A stretch of 64,000 nt of DNA, from assembly GCF_047149785.1 (NCBI RefSeq), contig NZ_BAAGBE010000001.1, positions 2,976,001 through 3,040,000 of the forward strand. The letters are read 5' to 3'. Made by a program: the position numbers and the translations under genes. Positions 36,537 to 44,131 of this stretch are shown here, in pieces. The notes below the pieces were generated by a model, which saw only the letters and a list, made by a program, of their open reading frames with translations, was not told the origin of the DNA and made no database searches. The number at the start of each line of letters is the position of its first letter. Positions within the stretch are counted from its first letter, which is position 1. This DNA comes from Nitrobacter sp047149785. Its GTDB lineage: Bacteria; Pseudomonadota; Alphaproteobacteria; Rhizobiales; Xanthobacteraceae.

Positions 36537-37964
36537 ATGGCCAGCCTGACCGTCCGCAAACTCGACGACGCCATCAAGACCGGGCTGCGGCTGCGCGCCG
36601 CCCGCAACGGACGTTCCGTTGAGGACGAGGTCCGCGTTATCCTGAGGGAGGCCGCGACCGCCCCCGACGCCACCGGCAATCGGCTATCCTGCAGCGCAAC
36701 AGTCAGGGCCGATCAAAATTCACTCCATGGATCCAGTGACTTGTACAGCGTGACGCTGATTATCGGAGGCGGCATCGCGGCCTATAAATCGCTCGACCTG
36801 ATCCGTCGGCTGAAGGAACGCGGCTTTATTGTGCATTGCGTCATGACAAATGCTGCGCAGCAATTCGTCACCCCGCTGAGCGCCAGCGCGCTGTCGCACA
36901 CCCGCGTCCACACCGACCTGTTCGATCCCGGCAGCGAATTCGATGCCGGCCATATCAGGCTCGCGCGCGACTGCGACCTGATCGTCGTCGCCCCCGCCAC
37001 CGCCGACCTGATGGCAAAGATGGCGCATGGCCTGGCCTCCGACCTCGCCACCGCGATCCTGCTCGCCGCCGACAAGCCGATCCTGCTAGCGCCGGCGATG
37101 AATCCGCTGATGTGGAACAACCCGGCGACGCGCCGCAACGTCGCGCAACTCATCCGCGACGGGGTCGCCATGATCGGTCCCAATGCCGGCGAGATGGCCG
37201 AAGCGGGCGAGACCGGCATCGGCCGCATGGCGGAGCCGACGGAGATCGCGACCGCCGCCGAGCGGATTCTCAGGCCCGCGCGCCCGCAGCCCCTCAAGGG
37301 TCGCCGCGTGCTGGTCACCGCCGGACCGACCTTCGAGCCGATCGATCCGGTGCGCTATATCGCCAACCGCTCCTCGGGCAAGCAGGGCTTTGCCATCGCG
37401 GCTGCGGCACAGGCGGCCGGGGCCGACGTGACGCTGATCGCAGGCCCGGTCGGCCTCGACGATCCCGCTGACGTCACCGTGAAGCATGTCGAATCGGCGC
37501 GCGAGATGCTGGTGGCCGTCGAGACCTCGCTGCCAACGGACGTCGCGATCTTCACCGCCGCGGTCGCCGACTGGCGCGTCGCGCACGAAGGCGCGCAGAA
37601 ACTGAAGAAGACCGCGACCGGAATGCCGCCGCTGCAACTGGTCGAGAACCCGGACATCCTCGCAACCATCTCGAACCTGCGCGAGAACCGGCCGGCGCTG
37701 GTGATCGGCTTCGCCGCCGAGACCGAGCATCTGATCGACAACGCGACGGCGAAGTTCGCGCGCAAGGGCTGCGACTGGATGGTCGCCAACGACGTCTCGC
37801 CCGCAACCGGCGTGATGGGCGGCGACCGCAACACGGTGCATCTGCTGACGCGTGAGAGCGACGGCGAGATCAAGACCGAGTCCTTTCCCCTCATGACCAA
37901 GGAAGAGGTTGCCGCGATGTTGATCGAACGCATCGTCCCGGCCGTGACGGATCAGCCGGCATGA
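36537..37964 (+). CDS. coaBC: CoaBC (phosphopantothenoylcysteine synthetase/decarboxylase) with N-terminal ribbon-helix-helix domain
   Basis: 475 residues. CoaB joins 4'-phosphopantothenate and cysteine; CoaC decarboxylates the product, in coenzyme A synthesis. Residues 1-40 (MASLTVRKLDDAIKTGLRLR, SVEDEVRVILREA) look like a FitA-type ribbon-helix-helix antitoxin. A ~28-residue linker follows, then CoaC (about 70-250) with active His H139 (DAGHIRL) and PAMNPLMW (186-193), then CoaB (about 255-470) with AGPTFEPIDPVRYI, NRSSGKQG and the Lys motif QKLKK. The ATG at 36537 has AGGAG four bases upstream, whereas no good start exists at the CoaC border, so the fused form is the likely product. dut overlaps its stop. 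Confidence 0.93.
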   Translation: MASLTVRKLDDAIKTGLRLRAARNGRSVEDEVRVILREAATAPDATGNRLSCSATVRADQNSLHGSSDLYSVTLIIGGGIAAYKSLDLIRRLKERGFIVHCVMTNAAQQFVTPLSASALSHTRVHTDLFDPGSEFDAGHIRLARDCDLIVVAPATADLMAKMAHGLASDLATAILLAADKPILLAPAMNPLMWNNPATRRNVAQLIRDGVAMIGPNAGEMAEAGETGIGRMAEPTEIATAAERILRPARPQPLKGRRVLVTAGPTFEPIDPVRYIANRSSGKQGFAIAAAAQAAGADVTLIAGPVGLDDPADVTVKHVESAREMLVAVETSLPTDVAIFTAAVADWRVAHEGAQKLKKTATGMPPLQLVENPDILATISNLRENRPALVIGFAAETEHLIDNATAKFARKGCDWMVANDVSPATGVMGGDRNTVHLLTRESDGEIKTESFPLMTKEEVAAMLIERIVPAVTDQPA

Positions 37965-38419
37965 GCGGACCGATCAAGGTCGACGTCCTGCAACTGCCTC
38001 ATGCCGAAGGTCTTCCGCTGCCGGCCTACCAGAGCAGCCAGGCCGCCGGCCTCGACCTGCTGGCCGCGGTTCCGGAGCAGGCGCCGCTGGTGCTCGCAGC
38101 CGGACAATACGCGATGGTCCCGACCGGGCTTGCCATCGCGCTGCCCGAGGGATTCGAGGCGCAGGTGCGGCCGCGCTCCGGCCTCGCCGCAAGGCATGGC
38201 GTCACCGTGCTGAATTCGCCCGGCACCGTGGATGCCGACTATCGCGGCGAGATCAATGTGCTTCTTGTGAATCTCGGTCAGGAGGCGTTCACCATCCGGC
38301 GCGGCGAGCGCATCGCGCAGATGATCGTGGCGCCGGTGACGCGCGCGGAACTCGCACGCGCCGATTCGCTCTCGGCCACCGCGCGCGGCAGCGGCGGATT
38401 CGGTTCGACGGGACGTTAA
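37961..38419 (+). CDS. dut: Deoxyuridine 5'-triphosphate nucleotidohydrolase
   Basis: 152-residue trimeric dUTPase that hydrolyses dUTP to dUMP and pyrophosphate, keeping uracil out of DNA. The five motifs are in order: AGLDLLA (1), VRPRSGLAARHG (2), NSPGTVDADYRGEI (3, with the catalytic Asp), RGERIAQMIV (4) and RGSGGFGSTGR (5, the C-terminal arm closing the active site). The ATG overlaps the coaBC stop (ATGA), a coaBC-dut pairing common in proteobacteria. Confidence 0.97.
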   Translation: MSGPIKVDVLQLPHAEGLPLPAYQSSQAAGLDLLAAVPEQAPLVLAAGQYAMVPTGLAIALPEGFEAQVRPRSGLAARHGVTVLNSPGTVDADYRGEINVLLVNLGQEAFTIRRGERIAQMIVAPVTRAELARADSLSATARGSGGFGSTGR

Positions 38420-38630
38420 TTGCTCTCCAAGACATAGACCGTCCGCTCGCGAAATCGATTCAATTTTACAACAATCGTTTCGGAAATGTCGCGGCCGGGC
38501 ATTTTTCCATCGCCGGATTCCCGTTCACGGTCTGGACTCTTACCCCTCGACTCAGCTTGAGGATATGGTTGGTCGATTCGCGAACGGCGAGCGATCGCCG
38601 GTCGTGTCGTCGTGCGGTTTTGGGGCAAAC

Positions 38631-41147
38631 ATGTCGGACGTAGTCGCGGTGATGCGTCGGACCTTGCTGTCATGCACCTCGCTGGTGCAGGGCGGACTCG
38701 CGGGCGCCGGAATGGCCGGCGTCGTCGACATCTCGCCCGCATGGGCCGCGAAACCGGACCTGTCCGAGCGGCTAAGCCAGACCTTCATGAATCTCAGCCG
38801 GCAGGATCTGACGGCACTGGCGATGGCGCTGGGCGTGCTCGGCTTCTCGGTGGTCGCCGCCATCCTGCTGATGCGCACGCGCGTTCGCGCCGCCGCCAAC
38901 GAACAGCGGCTGCGCGCCGAAATCCGCGAGCTTCAGTCGGAAGCCGACCGCTTTCGCGCGCTGCTGTTCGCAGAACCGCAAGTTTTGATTTCCTGGGGCG
39001 CGGGCGAGGACCGCCCTCAAATCAGCGGCGACACCGCGCTGCTGTTGCCACAAGATGCAAAACAGCCTTTGCGGATCGTTGCGTTCGGAACCTGGCTGCC
39101 GCCGGAGCCGGCATTGCAGATGGATCATGCAGTCGACGCGCTGCGCAGCGCGGGCGAAGGTTTCCTGCTCAACCTGGTCACCTCGGCCGGGCGGACGGTG
39201 GAAGCCATGGGCCGCGCCATCGGCGGCCAGGCCATCGTGCGGATCCGCGATCTCGGCGGATTGCGGCGCGATCTCGCCGAGATGACGCTGCGCCACGACA
39301 ACCTGCTGGAAGAAACCGGAATGCTGCGGGCTTTCGCCGCCGCGGCGCCATGGCCGCTCTGGGCCCGCGGCGAGGACGGCAAGCTCAATTTCGCCAACGC
39401 CGCCTACGCGCGCGCCACCGAGGCCGCCGACGCCGCGGATGCGATCGAGCGCAATCTCGAACTGCTCGACAGCGACGATCGCATCGCGATGGCGCGGGCG
39501 CTGAACGAGCATGCGACCTTTACCGGGCGACTGCCGATCGTGATCGGCGGCGAGCGGCGGATGTATGACGTTCACGCGCTTCGCGCCGCCGGCGGAAGCG
39601 CCGGCATCGCGCTCGACGCCGGCGAAGCGGTCACGCTGCGCGAGATGCTGGCGCGGATGGCGGACGCGCATCGCCGCACCCTCGACCAGTTGTCCTCCGG
39701 CGTCGCCGTGTTCGACGGCCGGCGGCGGCTGGCGTTCTACAACGATTCCTATCGCCGGCTTTGGGACCTCGACCGCGCCTTTCTCGACGGCAACCCGGAT
39801 GATTCCAGCGTGCTCGATCGCCTGCGCGCCGCGCGTAAACTGCCGGAGCAGCCGGACTTCCGCGCCTGGAAGGCCCGCCTGCACGAAGCCTATCGCGCCA
39901 ATGAGGCCGCCAAGGATGTCTGGTATCTTCCGGACGGGCGCGCGCTCTCCATTGTCACCACGCCGAATCCCGAAGGCGGCGTGACCTATCTGTTCGACGA
40001 CGTCACCGAAAGCCTCGATCTGGCGCGACGTTACGATCGGCTCATCACCGTGCAGCGCGAAACCCTGGACAGCCTGACCGAAGCGGTTGCGGTGTTCGGC
40101 AGCAACGGACGCGCGCAGCTTTTCAATCCGGCCTTCGCCCGGATGTGGAAGCTCTCGCCCGAGGCGCTCTCGCAGCAGCCGCATATCGATACCGTCGAGG
40201 CCTGGTGCAAGCCGCTATTCGACGACGACGGTGCATGGCAGACAATCCGTAATGCCGTCACCGGAATCGACAATCGCGTCGCGGTGCCGCTCAAGCTCGA
40301 GCGCAGGGACGGCAGCGTGCTGGACTGCATGACCATGCCGCTGCCCGACGGCGCCACCATGCTGACGTTCCACGACATCACCGACAGCGAGAACGTGGAA
40401 CGCGCGCTGCGCGAGCGCAACGACGCGCTCGAGACCGCCGACCAGATGAAGGTCGATTTCGTCCATCACGTCTCGTACGAGCTGCGTTCGCCGCTGACCA
40501 CCATCATCGGCTTCGCACACCTGATGAACGATCCCGGCACCGGGCCGCTTACCGACAAGCAGGCCGAATACGTCAACTACATCACCTCGTCGACCGATGC
40601 GCTGCTCGCGCTGACCAACAACATCCTCGATCTCGCGACCATCGACGCCGGCGCCATGACGCTCGAACTCGGGCCGGTCGACGTGCGCACGACCATCGCG
40701 GCGGCGGCGGAGGGCATTCAGGATCGCCTGACCCGCGACCGCATCGTCCTGAACGTCGATGTCGATCCGGACATCGGCAACTTCATCGGCGACGAGCGCC
40801 GCATCGTTCAGGTCCTCTACAACCTGCTCGCCAACGCCGCCAACTTCTCGCCGCCGGACACCGTGATCACGGTGAGCGCCCGGCGCACCGAGCACAGCGT
40901 GCGATTTGCCGTGATGGACGAAGGTCCCGGCATTCCGCCCGAGGTCAAGGACAAGGCGTTCGACTGGTTCGAGAGCCACGCCAACGGCTCGCGGCATCGC
41001 GGCGCGGGCCTCGGCCTGTCGCTGGTGCGCTCCTTCGTGGAACTCCATGGCGGGCGCGTGCATTTCGATTCCACCGTCAAGCACGGCACCCGGGTCGTTT
41101 GCGATTTTCCGCTTGACCAGACCGCGCATCGCAACGCCGCTGAATGA
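38631..41147 (+). CDS. divL: DivL-like PAS sensor pseudokinase
   Basis: 838 residues. After an N-terminal hydrophobic region and a transmembrane helix (LTALAMALGVLGFSVVAAIL) come a coiled-coil stretch, at least two PAS-like domains (about 250-355 and 365-600) and a HisKA-HATPase core. The H-box reads HHVSYELRSPLTTIIGF: Tyr (codon 40476-40478, residue 616) replaces the phosphoacceptor His. That is the hallmark of DivL, the Caulobacter cell-cycle pseudokinase that steers CckA/CtrA signalling. ATP-binding boxes (NLLANAANFS, DEGPGIPPE, RGAGLGLSLVRS) are intact. The open frame starts at 38565; I chose 38631 (MSDVVAV), preceded by TGGGGC. It overlaps tsaE-amgK (ATGA), another known neighbour. Confidence 0.88.
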   Translation: MSDVVAVMRRTLLSCTSLVQGGLAGAGMAGVVDISPAWAAKPDLSERLSQTFMNLSRQDLTALAMALGVLGFSVVAAILLMRTRVRAAANEQRLRAEIRELQSEADRFRALLFAEPQVLISWGAGEDRPQISGDTALLLPQDAKQPLRIVAFGTWLPPEPALQMDHAVDALRSAGEGFLLNLVTSAGRTVEAMGRAIGGQAIVRIRDLGGLRRDLAEMTLRHDNLLEETGMLRAFAAAAPWPLWARGEDGKLNFANAAYARATEAADAADAIERNLELLDSDDRIAMARALNEHATFTGRLPIVIGGERRMYDVHALRAAGGSAGIALDAGEAVTLREMLARMADAHRRTLDQLSSGVAVFDGRRRLAFYNDSYRRLWDLDRAFLDGNPDDSSVLDRLRAARKLPEQPDFRAWKARLHEAYRANEAAKDVWYLPDGRALSIVTTPNPEGGVTYLFDDVTESLDLARRYDRLITVQRETLDSLTEAVAVFGSNGRAQLFNPAFARMWKLSPEALSQQPHIDTVEAWCKPLFDDDGAWQTIRNAVTGIDNRVAVPLKLERRDGSVLDCMTMPLPDGATMLTFHDITDSENVERALRERNDALETADQMKVDFVHHVSYELRSPLTTIIGFAHLMNDPGTGPLTDKQAEYVNYITSSTDALLALTNNILDLATIDAGAMTLELGPVDVRTTIAAAAEGIQDRLTRDRIVLNVDVDPDIGNFIGDERRIVQVLYNLLANAANFSPPDTVITVSARRTEHSVRFAVMDEGPGIPPEVKDKAFDWFESHANGSRHRGAGLGLSLVRSFVELHGGRVHFDSTVKHGTRVVCDFPLDQTAHRNAAE

Positions 41148-42667
41148 GCGAACCCTCGACATTCGCAACCGCACTCGCCAACGAGACCGAGACCGCGCAT
41201 CTGATGGCCGACCTCGCGCTGCTGGTCGGCCCCGGCGACGTCGTCACGCTGTCGGGCGACCTCGGCGCGGGCAAGACCGCCGCCGCCCGCGCCATGATCC
41301 GCTACCTTGCCGGCGACGACGCGATGGAGGTGCCGAGCCCGACGTTCACGCTGGCGCAACATTACGATCTGCCGCCCTACCCGCTGCTCCACGCCGACCT
41401 CTATCGCATCAGCGGCCCGGGCGAGCTTGAGGAGATCGGCCTCGCGCCGCTGCCCGAAGCAACGGTGGCGCTGATCGAATGGCCGGAGCGCGCGGCCAGC
41501 GCCCTGCCCGCTGATCGCATCGACATCGCCTTCAGTCATCGTCCGGCGCTCGGCTCGACGGCGCGCGCCGCCGAGATCACCGGTTACGGCAAGGCCGCCA
41601 CGCAGGTCGCGCGGCTGGCGGCGCTGCGGCAATTTATCAAGGACGCCGGATATGGCGATGCGAAGCGGCAGCGCATGGCGGGCGACGCCTCGACGCGCTC
41701 CTACGCCCGGCTGATCCGCGGCGACACGAGCGTCATCCTGATGAACGCGCCGAAGCGGCCGGACGGGTCCGCGATCCACGACGGCAAGTCCTACAGCGCG
41801 GCCGTGCACCTGGCCGAAGACGTCAAACCCTTCGTCGCCATCGCGCGCGGCCTGCGCGACCAGGGCTTTTCCGCGCCCGCGATCCATCATGCCGATCTGG
41901 AATGGGGATTCCTCATCACCGAGGATTTCGGCGGCGCGGGCTTCGTCGAAGGCACGCCGCCTGCGCCGATCGCCGAGCGTTATCAGGCCGCCACCGACCT
42001 GCTGGCGGCGCTGCATGGCCAGACCTTGCCCGAAATCCTTTCGGTCGCGCCGCATATCCCCTACGCCATTCCGATATTCGACATCGAGGCGTTGCTGATC
42101 GAAGTCAGCCTGATGCTGGACTGGTATCTGCCGGATCGCGGCGTCGAGCCGGGCGACGATCTGCGCGCGGAATTCATGACGCTGTGGCGCGCGTTGCTGA
42201 CGGAGCCGGCCGCGGCACCGAAGACATGGGTGCTGCGAGACTTCCATTCGCCGAACCTGATCTGGCTGGCGCAGCGTCGCGACATCAAACAAGTCGGCGT
42301 CATCGACTTTCAGGACACCGTGCGCGGCCCCGCCGCCTACGATCTCGTTTCGCTTTTGCAGGACGCGCGGGTGGACGTGCCGGAACCGCTCGAACTCGCG
42401 CTGCTGGCCCGTTACGTGAAGGCGCGGCTCGACTCCACGGCATCGTTCGATCCCGCAGCCTTCGCCAGGCAGTACGCCGTGATGTCGGCGCAGCGCAACA
42501 CCCGGCTGCTCGGCACGTTCGCGCGGCTCAACCGGCGCGACGGCAAACCGCATTATCTGCGCCACCAGCCCCGGATCTGGACCTATCTCACCCGCTCGCT
42601 CGCCCACCCCGCATTGTCGGCGGCCCGGGCCTGGTATCGGGCCCACGTTCCGCCCCCGGCGGCTTGA
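41144..42667 (+). CDS. TsaE-AmgK fusion: tRNA t6A ATPase joined to an anomeric sugar kinase
   Basis: 507 residues in two enzymes. Residues 1-150 are TsaE, the ATPase of the tRNA threonylcarbamoyladenosine machinery: Walker A GDLGAGKT (38-45), SPTFTL (65-70), HADLYRI (83-89). Residues about 160-505 are an aminoglycoside-phosphotransferase-fold kinase like AmgK, which phosphorylates N-acetylmuramate and N-acetylglucosamine at C1 during cell-wall recycling. Its catalytic loop is RDFHSPN (D366, N371), and metal-binding DFQD gives D388 and D391. The ATG overlaps the divL stop. The AmgK partner murU lies two genes downstream, supporting this role. Such fusions are known in alphaproteobacteria. Confidence 0.9.
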   Translation: MSEPSTFATALANETETAHLMADLALLVGPGDVVTLSGDLGAGKTAAARAMIRYLAGDDAMEVPSPTFTLAQHYDLPPYPLLHADLYRISGPGELEEIGLAPLPEATVALIEWPERAASALPADRIDIAFSHRPALGSTARAAEITGYGKAATQVARLAALRQFIKDAGYGDAKRQRMAGDASTRSYARLIRGDTSVILMNAPKRPDGSAIHDGKSYSAAVHLAEDVKPFVAIARGLRDQGFSAPAIHHADLEWGFLITEDFGGAGFVEGTPPAPIAERYQAATDLLAALHGQTLPEILSVAPHIPYAIPIFDIEALLIEVSLMLDWYLPDRGVEPGDDLRAEFMTLWRALLTEPAAAPKTWVLRDFHSPNLIWLAQRRDIKQVGVIDFQDTVRGPAAYDLVSLLQDARVDVPEPLELALLARYVKARLDSTASFDPAAFARQYAVMSAQRNTRLLGTFARLNRRDGKPHYLRHQPRIWTYLTRSLAHPALSAARAWYRAHVPPPAA

Positions 42668-42763
42668 CACCATTATTTGCTTTACGGCTTGTTAGCGGTC
42701 ATGCCCTAACCTCTGCGACTCTAGGCCGCACGGCGGTGCGGTCCTCGACGACGGGAGCGGGCC

Positions 42764-43084
42764 ATGGGTGCTGAACGGCGCAAGGGCGAACGCGTCACCT
42801 TCGAGCGCGGGTACAGCGCGCACATGATGGGCATCGACGGCACCTGGCGCCGTGACTGCACCATGGAGGATGTATCCGAACATGGCGCCAAGCTCACCGT
42901 CGAAGGTTCCATCGAAGGTCTCCATCTGAAGGAATTTTTCCTGCTGCTGTCATCCACGGGCCTTGCCTATCGCCGCTGCGAACTGGCCTGGGTCAACGGC
43001 GATCAGATCGGCGTCAATTTTCTGAACCCGAGCGACAAGAGAAAAAGGACCGCCCGGCGAAACGGCGCCCCCGCGGACGCCTGA
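42764..43084 (+). CDS. PilZ domain protein (likely c-di-GMP binding)
   Basis: 106 residues, a single PilZ domain. Both c-di-GMP-binding motifs are present: RxxxR (R6-KGE-R10) and DxSxxG (DVSEHG, residues 36-41). No other domain or signal peptide, so it is a cytosolic single-domain receptor. It sits between tsaE-amgK and murU, both cell-wall salvage genes. The basic C-terminal tail (KRKRTARRNG) may be flexible. ATG at 42764 preceded by GGGAGC. No target is predicted. Confidence 0.88.
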   Translation: MGAERRKGERVTFERGYSAHMMGIDGTWRRDCTMEDVSEHGAKLTVEGSIEGLHLKEFFLLLSSTGLAYRRCELAWVNGDQIGVNFLNPSDKRKRTARRNGAPADA

Positions 43085-43214
43085 TCCGCGCAACGAAGGC
43101 CGCACCGCATCCGCGCGTCACGTCTTCGCCACGAAGGCGTCATGCCGGGCGGCTATCGCCTGAGCGATCGATGCGATTCGCCCCTGTCATGATATTGTTC
43201 AGTGAATCGACCAG

Positions 43215-43310
43215 AGCTATTCCGGCTTTGATGGAATCAAAGCCGGGCTCCAGCTTTTTGTTTTGACGCGTTTTGTTCATGCGAACCGGTATCCGCTTCG
43301 CTTGAAAACA
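43215..43310 (-). repeat. Dispersed repeat family B, copy 4 (reverse orientation)
   Basis: GGCTTTGATGGAATCAAAGCC at the left is the terminal hairpin of the family; CAGCTTTTTGTTTTGACGCG and GAACCGGTATCCGCTTCGC follow, all as reverse complement of the copies at 27856 and 60015. Lies between the PilZ gene and murU. Confidence 0.78.
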
Positions 43311-43338
43311 CCAGGAAGCGCCGGAGGCCTCGCCGAGA

Positions 43339-44061
43339 ATGCCCGTCACCCCGACCAAAGCCATGGTGCTCGCCGCAGGCCTCGGCTTGCGCATGCGGCC
43401 GCTGACGGAACGGATGCCCAAGCCCATGGTGCCGGTGGCCGGCAAGCCGCTGCTCGATCATGTGCTGGACAGGCTGGCGGAGGCCGGCGTCGGCGAAGCG
43501 GTCGTCAACGTCCGCTATTTGCCGGACCAGATCATCGATCACGTCGCGCATCGCAGCCGTCCGCGGATCATCATCTCCGACGAGCGCGACGAGGTGCTGG
43601 GCACCGGCGGCGCCGTGGCCAAGGCCCTGCCGCTGCTCGGCGATGCGCCGTTCTTTCATCTCAACGCAGACACCATGTGGATCGACGGCGCGCGTCCCAA
43701 CCTGACGCGGATGGCCGAGACCTTCGATCCCGCGCGCATGGATATCCTGCTGCTGATGGCGCCGACCGCCGGCAGCATCGGCTATGCCGGGAGCGGCGAC
43801 TACGCCATGCTTCCCGACGGCGCATTGCAAAAGCGAAATGAAAACCAGGTCGTTCCGTTCGTCTATGCCGGCGTCGCCATCATGTCGCCCGCGCTGTTCG
43901 CCGACGCGCCCGTCAGCGAATTCTCGCTGACGACCATGTTCGATCGCGCCAGCGAGCGCGAACGCCTGTTCGGGCTGCGGCTCGACGGCGTCTGGATGCA
44001 TGTCGGAACGCCCGACGCCATCGAGGCCGCCGAGAAAGCGGTGCTGGTCAGCGCCGCCTGA
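43339..44061 (+). CDS. murU: N-acetylmuramate 1-phosphate uridylyltransferase MurU
   Basis: 240-residue sugar nucleotidyltransferase. The signature LAAGLGLRMRPLT (about 11-23) with PKPMVPVAGKPLLDH (about 28-42) and the metal-binding HLNADTMW (about 106-113) are present. MurU turns MurNAc-1-phosphate into UDP-MurNAc and works after AmgK, bypassing de novo synthesis of UDP-MurNAc (and thus MurA/fosfomycin). The nearby tsaE-amgK fusion supports MurU rather than a generic mannose- or glucose-1-phosphate transferase. ATG at 43339. addB begins 70 bp downstream. Confidence 0.9.
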   Translation: MPVTPTKAMVLAAGLGLRMRPLTERMPKPMVPVAGKPLLDHVLDRLAEAGVGEAVVNVRYLPDQIIDHVAHRSRPRIIISDERDEVLGTGGAVAKALPLLGDAPFFHLNADTMWIDGARPNLTRMAETFDPARMDILLLMAPTAGSIGYAGSGDYAMLPDGALQKRNENQVVPFVYAGVAIMSPALFADAPVSEFSLTTMFDRASERERLFGLRLDGVWMHVGTPDAIEAAEKAVLVSAA

Positions 44062-44131
44062 GCACGGTGTCGCGGGTCGTCGCCCGCCCCCGCACGTGCC
44101 ATGATGGCCTGATCCCGAATCAAGGTCCTTC

